In this document: piece after piece, positions 29,907-40,033 of the stretch
Position numbering within the stretch: position 1 is the stretch's first letter
Layout of the letters: each line of letters starts with the position of its first letter
Assembly (NCBI GenBank): GCA_963711505.1
Contig: CAVQEJ010000003.1
Coordinates: 1,488,001 to 1,552,000 of the forward strand
Direction: 5' to 3'
Length of the DNA: 64,000 bases
From: JAGWRA01 sp963711505
GTDB lineage: Bacteria > Acidobacteriota > Vicinamibacteria > Vicinamibacterales > CAVVIG01
Notes under the pieces: generated by a model
The model's database searches: none
What the model was told of the DNA's origin: nothing
The model's input: the letters and a program-made list of their open reading frames with translations, nothing else
Position numbers and translations under genes: made by a program

Positions 29907-31010
29907 TTAGGGCTGGGGCTCGGGCTGCTGATTGTTCTGCTGCCGGTTCTGTTCCTGATTCTGATCCTGGGTGCGGTTGCCGAGCACCTCGGCGGCGCGG
30001 CCGCGGAACCAGGCGAACAGATTGCGGGTCTCGGTGAAGCGGCCCGCGTTCGACCGGGCGCCCAGGACGACCACGGCCACGTCCCGCCCCGTCTGCGGCA
30101 ACCGCAGCAGCGTGGCGAGGCAGAAGCCCGCCTTCGAGATGAAGCCCGTCTTGGCCGCCCGCACGTCGACGTCGCCGCTGCGCAGCAGGTGATCGGTGCT
30201 GCGGATGGTGATCGAGCGGCGGCTGGTATGGATCTGGTACTCGGGCAGCCGCATGATCGACGCGATCTGGTTGATCTGCGACGCGTAGGTGATGAGCCGC
30301 GCCATGTCGTACGCCGACGACACGTTGCGCGCGTCGAGCCCGGATGGATCAGCGTAGTGCGTGTTGTCCAGCCCCAGCTCGGCGGCCCTCTGATTCATCC
30401 GCTCGACGAAGCCCGCCGATCCTTCCGGCGAGATCCGCGCCAGCGCCCGCGCCGCCGCGTTGTCCGACGGAATCAGCAGCAGGTGCAGCAGATCGTCGAC
30501 CGTCACCAGCTCACTCGAGCGCAGGTAGGTGGTCGACGCCCGATAGACGTCCTTCGGGACGATCTTCACCCGCTCCGACAGATCCGGATGGCTCTCGAGG
30601 AAGACCACCGCCGTCATCACCTTCGTGATGCTGGCGATCGACCGCTGGTCGTTGGCGTTCTCCTGGAAGAGCACCTCCCCCGACACCGGGTCGTAAATGA
30701 TGGCCGCGGCCGCCCGCACGTCCGGCACGAGATTGCCGTTCGCGTCCACGCGGTAGCGCGGCACGACGGCTTCGGCCATCTCCCGGGCCCGGGCCTCGGC
30801 CCGCGCGCGGGCCAGCCGGGCGCGCCGGCTCGCCGCCCGCGACCGCGAGTAGGCCGTCTTCTTGGCGTGGGCTTTCGTGTGCCGGGGTGGCGCCGCCTGC
30901 GCGGCTCCGAGACCACCGGCCAGAAGGGCAACCAGGACGAGCCTGGCGATTCGGGATGTCCGGCTGTTGCTCACCTGGCGGCTGCTCCCCTGTTTCAGCG
31001 AGACGACCAT
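29907..31010 (-). CDS. D-Ala-D-Ala carboxypeptidase/endopeptidase (PBP7/DacF type, S11)
   Basis: 367 residues. Signal peptide to about residue 39 (LVALLAGGLGAAQA), then a very basic linker (residues 42-78) and an S11 serine peptidase domain with the SITK tetrad at 127-130, PSDN (S-x-N) and AAKTGF (K-T-G). It trims peptidoglycan stem peptides or cross-links in the periplasm. The C-terminal 25 residues are rich in Q and N (NRTQDQNQEQNRQQNN), which is unusual and of unknown purpose. The family is clear; carboxy- versus endopeptidase is not. Confidence 0.92.
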   Translation of the reverse strand: MVVSLKQGSSRQVSNSRTSRIARLVLVALLAGGLGAAQAAPPRHTKAHAKKTAYSRSRAASRRARLARARAEARAREMAEAVVPRYRVDANGNLVPDVRAAAAIIYDPVSGEVLFQENANDQRSIASITKVMTAVVFLESHPDLSERVKIVPKDVYRASTTYLRSSELVTVDDLLHLLLIPSDNAAARALARISPEGSAGFVERMNQRAAELGLDNTHYADPSGLDARNVSSAYDMARLITYASQINQIASIMRLPEYQIHTSRRSITIRSTDHLLRSGDVDVRAAKTGFISKAGFCLATLLRLPQTGRDVAVVVLGARSNAGRFTETRNLFAWFRGRAAEVLGNRTQDQNQEQNRQQNNQQPEPQP

Positions 31011-31207
31011 GAAAAAGTAATCGGCATTCTAGCAGGAAGTGAATAGAGCGCAAGGACTTTTCGGCGAGAAATCGCTCGATTTCGCCTCCTCGTCGCCCCC
31101 GTCCCCTCCTGCACGTCCCGGCACGGTCCGGTCAGCGGGGTCCGCCCGCTGTCTCACTGGCTGTGCAAGAATGGCTCCCGGCTTCCCGCAACGAGCGAGG
31201 CATGGTG

Positions 31208-31801
31208 ATGGATCCGATCCGACTGGAAGAATACGCCGCCCTGCGGGGCACAATCCGCGATCGTGGCACCGCGCGCGTCTGGCTCTTCTGGGCGGGCATC
31301 GTCGGATGGGCGACGCTCGTCGTCGCTGTGACGGCCATCGGCGCCCTGCCGGCGCTCTCGCTCGTGCCGCTGCTGGTGCTCTGGGCCGCGTTCGAGGGGA
31401 TCTGCGCGCTGCACACCGGCGTCGAGCGCGTCGGCCGCTATCTGCAGGTCGTCTTCGAGGAACAGCGGCCCCAGGAAGGGCCGGCCGTCCTGCAGTGGGA
31501 GACGGCCGCCATGGGCTTTGGCCGGCTCTTCCCGGCACACGGCCCCGACGCGCTGTTCTCGGGCGTCTTCATGCTGGCCACCGTGCTGAACCTGATTCCG
31601 GTGGCCCTCGCCGGCCCGTTTCCCGCCGAGCTCGGCGTCCTGAGCCTGATTCACCTGCTGGTCATCGTCCGGATCATCCGGGCGCGGACGGTCGCGGCCG
31701 GCCAGCGGGCACGCGACCTCGAGCGGTTCCGCCAGCTGGCGCAGGAACACACCGCGGCCCGGGCCGGCGCCCAGGCTTCGCCGGGCGCCGGGACGGACTG
31801 A
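31208..31801 (+). CDS. Membrane protein of unknown function
   Basis: 197 residues from ATG 31208, which has a GAGG ribosome binding site at the right distance; ATG 31202 is too close to it. Two hydrophobic segments near residues 27-60 (WLFWAGIVGWATLVVAV, LSLVPLLVLWAAFEG) and two more after residue 110 (MLATVLNLIPVAL, LGVLSLIHLLVIVRII), then a basic, probably cytosolic helical tail. No domain recognised. It converges with the M14 peptidase gene, 7 bp between stops. Confidence 0.7.
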   Translation: MDPIRLEEYAALRGTIRDRGTARVWLFWAGIVGWATLVVAVTAIGALPALSLVPLLVLWAAFEGICALHTGVERVGRYLQVVFEEQRPQEGPAVLQWETAAMGFGRLFPAHGPDALFSGVFMLATVLNLIPVALAGPFPAELGVLSLIHLLVIVRIIRARTVAAGQRARDLERFRQLAQEHTAARAGAQASPGAGTD

Positions 31802-31808
31802 CGCGCCC

Positions 31809-34444
31809 TCACCGCCGCGCCGGTGCGCCGGCTGCCCGCCCGGCGTGGTCGCGTAGTACAGCGCGTTGAACAGCAGCTTGTAGGTCGCCCACGTCTGCGC
31901 CCGGTACTGCGGGCGGAATCCGAACAGCACGACGCGCCCGCGGCCGAGCGGCACGTCGACCACCCCGGCGAGGCCACGCAGGTGGTCCGCCCCCAGCAGC
32001 CATCCACTGAGCAGCAGCGGTCCGTTGTCCGGATAGCTGACGACCGCCTTCGCGTTCCCCGAGATGGTGAACGCCGGGCTCTGCTCGAACCAGGCCACGC
32101 CGTCCGCCTCGGCGCCGCTCGCGATCGGATCGGTCCGGTCGACCGTGGTCCGGACGATCGAGCCGGGCGCGTAGAAGTCGGCCGACGAAGGCCCGGTCGC
32201 ACCGCTGGTGCCCGAGAGCCCGGCGAGCGCGTTCTTCACCGGCAGGCCGAACTGCTCCACCGGCAGCATGCACGCATCGTCGAAGGCGATGAGCGTGCCG
32301 CCGGCTTCGACGAACGCCTTCAGCGCGGCGACCCCGGGCTGCCCGATGCCGCCGGCGTACTGCTCGGGTACGGTGCCGCTGGCCCGGCCGTCGATGATGG
32401 CCCGCGGCGATTCCTGCGGCAGGATGATCGCGTCGAAGCGGGCGCGCAGGTTGCCGGCGCGCACGTCCTCGTTCTCGATCGTCGTGTAGTCCATCCCCCA
32501 CTGCTCGAAGATCCAGCGCGTCCATCCCTCGTCCATCGACGGCACGAACGACTTGTAGAGCCCGACGCGCGGCTGCGACACCGCCGTGCCGGCCGGCACC
32601 GGCCCGTCGACCGCGTAGAGGGTCACCGGCAGCGCCGCCGCCGCCGCCCGCACGGCCGCCGCGGCGCCCGGCTGCCCCGCCACCGGCAGCACGATCGTGC
32701 CGGCGGGGAACGTGCGGCCATCGGCGGTGAACGGCGCCGTCGCCCACTGCAGGTGCAGGCCGGCCTTCGCGAGCCGGTTCATCGCCTGCACGCCGGCGTT
32801 GTCGTGGGCGAACACGTACGCCGCGCGCGCCTCGCCGCCCGCGACGGTCCCGGTCGGCGCCACGAGGGGATCGGCGGCGGGCACCAGCGCCGCCTCGAAC
32901 GGCTGCTGCACGAAGACGCGCTTCACGCCCATCAGCAGCGGCAGCGTGTAGGCCGTCGCGTCGTAGGGCCGCTGCGGCGGACCACCGGGATACTGCCGCA
33001 GGTCCGGATAGTGCTGCACCTCCATGAGCGTCTTCGCGTACGAGCTGGCCGGCTGCGCCATCAGAATGACGTGCGTCCCCGCCTCGTACCGGTGGCCGTC
33101 GGCGGTGAAGGCCGAGGTGGCCCGCCGGATCTCGACGCCGCCGAACTGCAGCACCCACAGCATCCGGTACGTGCTCAGCTCGTCGGGCTGCGAGGCCGGC
33201 ACGACGATGGCGTAGGGCTTCTGCGCGCCGGTCTCCGGATCGGTCCGCCCGAGGCTGTGCCGGTTCACCTCGTAGAAGTTCGTCAGGAACCGTTCGCGGT
33301 ACTTCGCGGCGTAGTCGAGCACGGCGTCCACGGCGCCGTGCTCGTAGTCCATGATGTCGCGCAGCCGCCACGTGCCGCCCCGCCACGGCAGCGGGAAGTT
33401 CCACGACACCTGTGTCGGGTCGTAGCCGATGCCCCGCTGCAGCTGATCGAAGCTCAGCGTGATCGGGTTCGCCAGGTTCGCGCTCGCCACCTCGGTGAGG
33501 ATCCGGATGCCGCCGTGATAGTCCAGGTACTGCCGGGCGGGCGTCCAGGCGTCGTAGATCGCGTGGATGACGACGCCCGGCTTCCCTTCGCCCGTGAGAT
33601 CCATGGCCACCGTCGGTCCGATCGCGTTGATCTCCGACCGCAGGATCGGGTCGACGTTCGGATCGTAGGGATCCACGAACGGCGGGACGAACAGCCGGGC
33701 CGCCCGCGAGCCCATCTGGTGCAGGTCGTAGCTGATCTGCGGGTGCCACCGGTTCCAGATCTTCCCGACCGTGATCCGGCTCTCCTTCTGCGTGAACATG
33801 TACCAGTCGCGGTTGTCGTCGTGCCCGACGTACTTCTGGTACAGGAACGGCAGCGGCCCGTTCTGGAAGGGCGTGCCCCGGTACTTGTCGTTCCACTCGG
33901 CCACCATCTGCGTGCCGTCCGGGTTGTGCGACGGCGACAGGATGACGATGGTGTTGTCGAGGATCCGGCGCATCAGGGGCGTCTGCTCGGTGGCGAAGCG
34001 GTACGCCAGCTCCATCGACATCTGCGCCGCCCCCACCTCGGTCGAGTGGATGCTCATCTGCATCGCGACGATCGTCTTCCCCTCGGCGATGAGCGGCTTC
34101 GCTTCCGCCTCGGTCGTCCGCCGCGGGTCGTAGAGCCGGGCGTTCAGCTCGCGGTAGTGGTCCAGGTGCTGCTGGTTCGCCGCCGACGTGATGATGGCCA
34201 CGATGTACTCGTGCCCCTCGGTCGTCGGTCCCAGGTCCTCGATTGAGATCCGCGGACTCCGGGCCGCGACCGCCTTCCAGTAGGCGGCAATCTGGTCGTA
34301 GGTGGCCAGCACGCCGTCGCTGCCGATCGGCATCTTCAGGAAGTCGGACGGAGTGGGAATCGTCTGCGCCGACGCGCGCGGCGCCAGCGGCAGCACGAGC
34401 GCCAGAGTGGCCGCCAGGGCGGCCTGCCGGATCTGCCTCACCAT
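31809..34444 (-). CDS. Secreted M14-family zinc carboxypeptidase with C-terminal GATase1-like region
   Basis: About 878 residues. Signal peptide ALAATLALVLPLAPRASA. Zinc ligands are the H and E of SIHSTEVGA and a later H in YDLHQMG; NPDG in PSHNPDGTQM is the usual M14 substrate-binding block. The C-terminal 350 residues contain ALKAFVEAGGTLIAFDDA and GRGRVVLFGFRPQYRAQTW, resembling the ThuA/GATase1-like fold found in large acidobacterial M14 proteins. Start at ATG 34444 has a GGAGGG site. The end is slightly blurred: the stop at 31809 is in a neighbouring frame, suggesting one more indel near 31840. Confidence 0.88.
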
Positions 34445-34456
34445 CGAACCCTCCAT

Positions 34457-34867
34457 CGGGCCTGCGGAACGGTCGCGAGCGGAAAAGTGGGCGCACTATG
34501 CGGGCCGCGCCGGGCGGTGTCAAGGCCAAAGTCCGGTGGCTGTCACCGCTCCGCGACACCCGCCGTCCCGGCACCGTTCACGGCAGCAGACACCGGTCGC
34601 GGCACGGCGCGCCACGCCGCTGTCGCCGCAGCGACCGGGGTGGTCGGCCGGAAGACAGGGCACGGGCGTGCGACGCCCCCTCCAGTCCGCGCCCGCTTCG
34701 GCCGATTAAGGAGAAGTAGACGGCCGAGTCAGCGGTACAGAGGTTGCACCGGCGGGAAGGCGAGGTTCGGCGCAGAGCCCCGCAGCGATACGGCCCGCAC
34801 AGCGGGCCCCGCGAGCGTAACGGAGGAGCCGGGGTTCGGGGCAGCCCGAATGAAGCAGGAGGCACGT
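34457..34867. other. Intergenic region with GC-rich palindromic repeats
   Basis: No convincing gene. The first part (34457-34700) is plain GC-rich sequence that must hold the promoters of the divergent M14 gene and the small gene at 34868. The second part (34760-34850) has GCGGGCCC palindromes and GGGTTCGGGGCAGCCCGAA inverted repeats like those at 18290-18470. An AGGAGG ribosome binding site ends at 34862. Confidence 0.6.
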
Positions 34868-35077
34868 ATGGGTGCGGTGTTCAAGCTGCTCGGATTCTCG
34901 AGGCTCGGATGCGGATGCGTGATCGGCCGGTACCGCGAAGTGCCGTCGAGCCGCGAGGTGGTGTATGTCGAGGAGAAAGGGCTGTCCTGCAGCAGCCACT
35001 GGCACCGGCGCAACCACACGGTGGCAGCGGGAGGGCTGGCGCACGCGGGACTGACGGGCGTCGCGAAGGCCTCGTAG
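34868..35077 (+). CDS. Small cysteine-rich hypothetical protein
   Basis: 69 residues from ATG 34868, fixed by a consensus AGGAGG site 5 bases upstream. It begins MGAVFKLLGFSRLGCGCVIG, then a charged middle (REVPSSREVVYVEEKG) and LSCSSHWHRRNHTVA. Three cysteines and three histidines could bind a metal, but the spacing matches no ribbon I know. No signal peptide or membrane segment. The strong ribosome binding site is the main reason to accept it. Confidence 0.6.
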   Translation: MGAVFKLLGFSRLGCGCVIGRYREVPSSREVVYVEEKGLSCSSHWHRRNHTVAAGGLAHAGLTGVAKAS

Positions 35078-35174
35078 TTCCCCGAATTCCGAGCCCTGAC
35101 CGTCCGGGCAGGCGCGCTCCGCGAGGGCCGGCCGGCCGTTGCGGGCGATGGCGAGGTGACGCGCCCGGGACCGC

Positions 35175-36455
35175 CTAGCGGCCGCCCCCCTTGGGCGTCG
35201 CCACGGACGTCGGCGGCTGCGGCACCCAGTAGGTCTTGCGTGACCAGACGGTCACGCCCTTCCGATCGATCTTCACGTCAATCGACCGTTCCTTCTTCCG
35301 CGGATCCGGATTCTTCGAGTAGTACCCCACGACGTAGTAGTCGCTGGTCTCGGCGTCGATCTTCTTCAGCGCCTTGTCGAAGTCGTTCTGGTTGACCACG
35401 GCGATGCCGCCGGTGAGGTCGGCCAGCACGCGCAGGCTGTCCTGCGACTTCCGGATGTAGTCGTTCCACTCGGTCGGATCGATGTTCTCGCTCAGATCCG
35501 AGAAGCCCGGCAACCCCCGCGGGTCGATCGTGTAGAAGGTCGCGTTGGCCCGGTTGGCGGCCCGCGTCAGCGCCGACAGCTCGCGCTGCAGGTCGGAGTC
35601 GGCGAAGACCTGCCCCCGGAACAGCTGGCTCTCGGTCGTCGGGTCGTAGGTCCCCGCGTCGTACCGCGAGTCGAACGTGTTGTTGCTGTTGTGCCGGGAG
35701 TTCTCGAAGGGGTTGAAGTCGTAGCCGTCGCTCACGTAGATGATCGCCTTCCGCCGGTTCTGCACCTTCGCAATCGACTTCAGCAGGTCGTAGGCGGTCG
35801 AGAAGGCCACCGACGCCCGGTAGCGCACTTCATCCGGCCCCTGGTCGCTCTCCGGCCCGTTGATGATGTCGTCGGGCTTCAGCCCGTCGCCGGTGATCTT
35901 CTTGATCGCGGCATCCAGCTGCGCCCGGTCGTAGGTCAGCTGCACGGCGATCGACGAGGGCCCCGTCGAGACGATCGCGAACTCGTCACCCGGATGGATG
36001 AGATCCTTCTCGATCTTCTTGAACAGCTCGCGGACCCGGCCGGTGTTCTGGAAGTCCAGGTGCAGGTCGTCGACGAACAGGATGAAGATGCGCCCCGCCA
36101 CGTCGGAGGCCGGCCGCGCCTGCGGCAGGATGATGCCCTCCTGCTGGGGCGGCGGCTCCGGCGCCACCAGGTTGTAGGTCCGGCCGCCGTGCACCAGCAC
36201 CAGCGACGCGATGTTCTGCTGCACCCCGTCCTCGAGGACCGTGAAGTCCTTCTTCGCGAGGTCGGGCACGAAGTGCCCCTGGTCGTCGCGGACGATGACG
36301 TCCGTGGTGACGAGGTTGACCGTCACGCTGAAGTTCGGCCGTGGTCCCTGGGGCGCGGCACCGCCGGCGGGCGGCGGTGCCGCCTGCGCGGACACCAGCG
36401 TCGCCATCGCGCCGGCCAGCACGATCGACCAGAACCCTCTTGCTTTCAAGATCAT
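35175..36455 (-). CDS. VWFA-related acidobacterial secreted protein
   Basis: 426 residues. Signal peptide FWSIVLAGAMATLVSAQ. Then the block VNLVTTDVIVRDDQGHFVPD followed by FTVLEDGVQQNI, the hallmark of the VWFA-related domain described mainly in Acidobacteria. The VWA-like core follows with a D-x-S-like loop replaced by FVDDLHLDF and ends IDRKGVTVWSRKTYW. Likely an exported adhesion or protein-interaction module; ligand unknown. The gene supports the taxonomic guess. ATG 36455 is only 7 bases from a TATACT promoter element. Confidence 0.9.
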   Translation of the reverse strand: MILKARGFWSIVLAGAMATLVSAQAAPPPAGGAAPQGPRPNFSVTVNLVTTDVIVRDDQGHFVPDLAKKDFTVLEDGVQQNIASLVLVHGGRTYNLVAPEPPPQQEGIILPQARPASDVAGRIFILFVDDLHLDFQNTGRVRELFKKIEKDLIHPGDEFAIVSTGPSSIAVQLTYDRAQLDAAIKKITGDGLKPDDIINGPESDQGPDEVRYRASVAFSTAYDLLKSIAKVQNRRKAIIYVSDGYDFNPFENSRHNSNNTFDSRYDAGTYDPTTESQLFRGQVFADSDLQRELSALTRAANRANATFYTIDPRGLPGFSDLSENIDPTEWNDYIRKSQDSLRVLADLTGGIAVVNQNDFDKALKKIDAETSDYYVVGYYSKNPDPRKKERSIDVKIDRKGVTVWSRKTYWVPQPPTSVATPKGGGR

Positions 36456-36462
36456 AAGCCTC

Positions 36463-36468
36463 AGTATA
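36463..36468 (-). promoter_or_regulatory. Putative -10 box, leaderless start for the VWFA-related gene
   Basis: TATACT on the minus strand ends 7 bases before the ATG, so transcription would begin at or within a base or two of the start codon. No good -35 box is visible 17 bases upstream. Confidence 0.4.
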
Positions 36469-36538
36469 CCAGCGCGAACCCGGGATCGGGCACGCCGATT
36501 ATTGGACGTGAATGGCGGGAAAAAGGCCGGTCTCGTGC

Positions 36539-37504
36539 TCAGTCGATCTCGTCGGGGTCGTCCGTATCGGTGTCGCCGGAGAAGATGTCGAGATCGGTCA
36601 CGTCGCGGGAGGGAGCCTCGGCCATCCGGCCGGATTCCGGCGGAGCCGCCGTCTGTCCTTCGGAGGCCGGCGTCGTCTCGCCTGGCTGCCCTTCGGCCGT
36701 GGCGGCCCGCCTGCGGCGGCTGCGCCGGGCCCCGCCGCGCCGCGAGCGGCGGCGCCGTCCCAGTGCGCGACGCAGGCCATCGAACACCGCCTCGGTCTGC
36801 TCGAGCGCCTGGCGGGCTTCGTCCAGCGTGACCCACGCGTCGGGATTGAGGGCGTCGGCTTCCTTCCGCAGCTGTTCGATCCGCGCCGGATCGCCGCCGC
36901 GTTCGGAGATGCGGGCCTGCACCTCGGCGTAGCGGGTGCGCAGCCGGGCCAGGCCTTCGGCCCCGACCAGTTCCTCGGCCGGGACCGGGCGCGCCGACTC
37001 GGGCAGAGGCGGCGCCGCGAAGCTCTCGTCGGATGCCCGTTCCGGCAGGTCCGGCAGGTCCGGCAACTCGACGTTCGGCGTCAGGCCGGCGGCGGCCGTC
37101 TCGGGAGCCGGCACCGGCTCTTCCGGCGGCCCGGCCGGAGGCGCGCTCTCGCGCCGCCCCGCACTCCGCCCGCTGCGGCCCGCCCGGGAAGCGGCGCCAC
37201 GGGCGGCCGGCTCAGCCGCGCGCGTGTCGCGCCCGCGCCGTCCGCCGCGGCCCGCCGCCGGTTCCACCGGCCCGGCAGGACGCACCTGCGACATCCGCGC
37301 CCAGTCGAACTCCAGATCGGGATGCTGCTGCTCGATGGCGCGGATCGCTTCCTCGTCGATCGGCGCGCGCCCCACTTTCACGTTGGGCGGCGTGCGGAAC
37401 CAGTACAGCAGTCGCCCTTCCTTCTTCCCGTGGCGACGGCCCGCGTGCATGATGCAGGTGTGCTCGTAGCCCCGCCGGTCGCGGGTGAACCGCATGTAGG
37501 GCAC
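36539..37504 (-). CDS. Hypothetical protein with conserved N-terminus and disordered basic tail
   Basis: 321 residues. The first 70 look conserved and folded (MPYMRFTRDRRGYEHTCIMH, RLLYWFRTPPNVKVGR, EEAIRAIEQQHPDLEFDW). The middle is alanine, proline, arginine-rich; a probable coiled coil follows (RLRTRYAEVQARISERGGD to QALEQTEAVFDGL), then RRRRSRRGGARRSRRRR and an acidic end. Domain order suggests nucleic-acid or ribosome contact through the basic patch, which is inference. It starts 3 bp from the stop of the upstream gene at 37508, so the two are co-transcribed. Confidence 0.7.
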   Translation of the reverse strand: MPYMRFTRDRRGYEHTCIMHAGRRHGKKEGRLLYWFRTPPNVKVGRAPIDEEAIRAIEQQHPDLEFDWARMSQVRPAGPVEPAAGRGGRRGRDTRAAEPAARGAASRAGRSGRSAGRRESAPPAGPPEEPVPAPETAAAGLTPNVELPDLPDLPERASDESFAAPPLPESARPVPAEELVGAEGLARLRTRYAEVQARISERGGDPARIEQLRKEADALNPDAWVTLDEARQALEQTEAVFDGLRRALGRRRRSRRGGARRSRRRRAATAEGQPGETTPASEGQTAAPPESGRMAEAPSRDVTDLDIFSGDTDTDDPDEID

Positions 37505-37507
37505 GGT

Positions 37508-38209
37508 TTACTTCCGCTTCTGGGCTCGGGGAGGCCTGCGCGCAGCCGGCTTCGCCTTCTTCGCCCGGGCGACGGTCTTCGCGCTGCGGGCCGTCCCGCT
37601 GCTCTTGGCACTCCTGGTGGTCTTCGAGGTCTTTGAGGTCTTCGAGGTCTTGGCGGTCTTCGTCGTCTTGGCCGCGCGGCTCTTCGTCACGGCGGCTTTG
37701 GCGGGCTTCGCGGCGCTCCTGGCGGCACGGGTCGGCCCTGCGGCTGCAGTCCGCCGCGCCGCCTTCGCGGCCGACGAGGCCGCCCGCGTCTCGGGTTTCG
37801 ACCGGTGGGCGAGGTTGAACCGGATCTGATCGCCGATGGCGTGAAAGCTCCAGATCTCGGTCCAGGGGACGTCGTTCTCCTGCAGGAGCCGGAGTGCGGC
37901 GTCGACCGACCCCGACGGCACGTACAGGAAGAACTCCGCGCGCAATGCGCCCAGGTACGTCCACTGGGCCAGGGCCTCGAGGTGATTGACCGACTCTCCG
38001 GTTTCCACCTCGACGACCGCCAGCAGCCGATGCCCCCGATCGGTGGCGCTGAGCACCACGTCCGGATAAATGGCAGGGCTTCCAGTCCCCACGGGCGCGT
38101 TCTGCTCGGCGCCGGGGTTGATGCCGACGTCGTAGCGACGGCGGTAGCGGGTCTGCAGGAGCCGGATGACGCGATCGTGCTCGAGCTGCTCGCGCACCGG
38201 CCGCACCAT
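37508..38209 (-). CDS. Possible PD-(D/E)xK-like protein with histone H1-like lysine/alanine tail
   Basis: 233 residues from ATG 38209 (MVRPVREQLEHDRVIRLL). The N-terminal 140 residues contain IYPDVVLS and, after a loop, LLAVVEVETGESVN, the D...E-x-E spacing of the PD-(D/E)xK nuclease-like fold; this is a pattern match only. From about residue 145 the sequence is K, A, S, T, R-rich with repeated KTSKTSKT units, as in bacterial histone H1-like tails. A chromatin-associated or nucleic-acid-processing role is inferred. It is followed by a second gene with a basic tail. Confidence 0.65.
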   Translation of the reverse strand: MVRPVREQLEHDRVIRLLQTRYRRRYDVGINPGAEQNAPVGTGSPAIYPDVVLSATDRGHRLLAVVEVETGESVNHLEALAQWTYLGALRAEFFLYVPSGSVDAALRLLQENDVPWTEIWSFHAIGDQIRFNLAHRSKPETRAASSAAKAARRTAAAGPTRAARSAAKPAKAAVTKSRAAKTTKTAKTSKTSKTSKTTRSAKSSGTARSAKTVARAKKAKPAARRPPRAQKRK

Positions 38210-38412
38210 GATTGGGCTCACACGGCCTCCACGGAAATATGAGCGCAACGTCCCATCAAACGCGCCAGTCTAGCACGTTTCATCGCCATACCCCCGGGGA
38301 CATCCGGGGGTCCGGAGATTTCTCGCTCAATGCCTGAATAGCTTGTCCTGTTCTGCATACACTGTGAACCGAAGGCTTGACGAAAGCCTCTCTTCACTCG
38401 CAGAATATTCCA

Positions 38413-38814
38413 GTGACTGCTACCACCGATCCGCCTTCTGCCCGGACAATTCTGATCGTGGACGACGATCCGGGAGTGACGGAAACCTTCCAGCGCATGC
38501 TCGCTATGGAGGGTTATCGGGTTCTGACCGCCTTGACTGCGGCCGCCGGCCTGAAGACCGCCGAAGCGGCCCATCCCCACGCCATCATCCTCGACCTGCG
38601 GATGCCGCTGGCCGACGGGCTCCAGTTCCTCCGGATGCTCCGCAGCAAGCCCAGCCAGGTCGACACCCCGGTGGCCATCGTGACCGGCGACTACTTCCTG
38701 GACGACAAGGTCTCGGCCGAGCTCCGATCGCTCGGCGCCGACGTCCGGTTCAAGCCTCTCTGGCTCGACGACCTCGTCAGCCTCGCCCGCAAGCTCCTGA
38801 AGTCGTCCAACTGA
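38413..38814 (+). CDS. Single-domain response regulator (CheY-like)
   Basis: About 133 residues from GTG 38413; TTG 38377 is an alternative. The receiver domain is complete: acidic pair in ILIVDDDPGV, phospho-acceptor Asp in IILDLRMPL, the threonine in AIVTGDYF, and lysine in VRFKPLWLDD. No output domain, so it acts through a partner. No histidine kinase is nearby. The proline normally after the conserved lysine is present (K-P). Confidence 0.9.
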   Translation: MTATTDPPSARTILIVDDDPGVTETFQRMLAMEGYRVLTALTAAAGLKTAEAAHPHAIILDLRMPLADGLQFLRMLRSKPSQVDTPVAIVTGDYFLDDKVSAELRSLGADVRFKPLWLDDLVSLARKLLKSSN

Positions 38815-38878
38815 ACCGGGTCCGGGCCGCCGCGACGCCGCTGCCTGAGCGGGACGTATTACTATAAGGTGCGGCCGG

Positions 38879-38983
38879 GCGCGCTCAGGCGCTCGGGTGC
38901 ATCGGGCGCTCAGGCGCTCGAACGGCGTCCGGACGTCTCGAATTCGCACGTGGCGCGTCGCCCCTCGCACGTCGCACGTGACA
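38879..38983. repeat. Direct repeats and TCGCACG heptamer array upstream of hemE
   Basis: GCGCTCAGGCGCTCG occurs twice (38879-38895 and 38906-38920). TCGCACG, TGGCGCG, TCGCCCC, TCGCACG, TCGCACG then run as 7-bp units from 38944 to 38978. Nearly the same array recurs at 44771-44810. Confidence 0.8.
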
Positions 38984-38994
38984 AACAGCAGCCT

Positions 38995-40033
38995 GTGACC
39001 ACACACTCCGACCGTTTCCTGCGCGCCTGCCGGCGCGAACCCGTCGACGTCACGCCCGTCTGGTTCATGCGTCAGGCCGGCCGTTACATGGCCGAGTACC
39101 GGGCCCTCCGCCAGCGCTATTCCCTGCTCGACATCTGCCGGGCGCCCGACCTGGCGACCGCGGTGACGCTGCAGCCGGTGCAGCGGATCGACGTCGACGC
39201 CGCCATTCTGTTCTCCGACCTGCTGCTCCCCCTCGAGCCGATGGGCATCCCGTTCGACTTCGTGAAGGGCGAGGGGCCGGCCATCGAGCACCCGCTGCGG
39301 ACCGAGGACGATCTGGCGCGGGTCCGCACCTTCGAGCCGCGCGAGGCGCTGGCGCACGTGCTGCAGACGATCGGCCAGGTGCGCGAGGCGCTGGCCGGGC
39401 AGGTGCCGCTCATCGGCTTCGCCGGCGCGCCGTTCACGCTCGCCTCCTACGCGATCGAAGGGGGCCACTCGAACAACTTCGCCCACACCAAGTCGCTGAT
39501 GTACGGCAATCCGGCCGCCTGGCACCGGTTCGCCGAGACGCTGGCGACGCATCGTGGCCGACTACCTGGTCGCGCAGATCGAGGCCGGCGTGCAGGCCGT
39601 GCAGGTCTTCGACTCGTGGGTGGGCGCGCTGAACGCCGCCGACTACCGCGAGTTCGTCCTGCCCCATACCCGGCGGATCTTCGACGCGATCGCCGGGCGT
39701 GGCGTGCCGACGATCCACTTCGGCACCGGCACGGCCGCGATCCTCGCCGAGCTGCGCGAGGCCGGCGGCGACGTCATCGGCGCCGACTGGCGCATTCCGC
39801 TCGACGACGCCTGGGCGCGCATCGGCTTCGATCGGGGAATCCAGGGCAATCTCGATCCCACGCTGCTGCTCGGTCCGGTCGATCGGCTGCTGGCCGGCGC
39901 CGACGACGTGCTGGCGCGTGCCGGCGGCCGGCCCGGGCATATCTTCAACCTCGGGCACGGCATCCTGCCGATGACGCCGCTCGAGCACGTTCAGATGCTG
40001 GCCCGCTATGTCCATCAGCACGTCCCCGCCTGA
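38995..40033 (+). CDS. hemE: Uroporphyrinogen decarboxylase, frameshifted
   Basis: Converts uroporphyrinogen III to coproporphyrinogen III in the cytosol. 345 residues from GTG 38995. TPVWFMRQAGRYMAEYRALR carries the conserved arginines, ILFSDLLLPLEPMG the catalytic Asp region, and FAGAPFTLASYAIEGG the second signature. One extra c near 39549 (gcgacgcatcgtg for gcgacgatcgtg) precedes VADYLVAQIEAG. The C-terminus NLGHGILPMTP is intact. The stop overlaps the hemH start by 26 bp, giving a tight heme operon. Confidence 0.95.
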
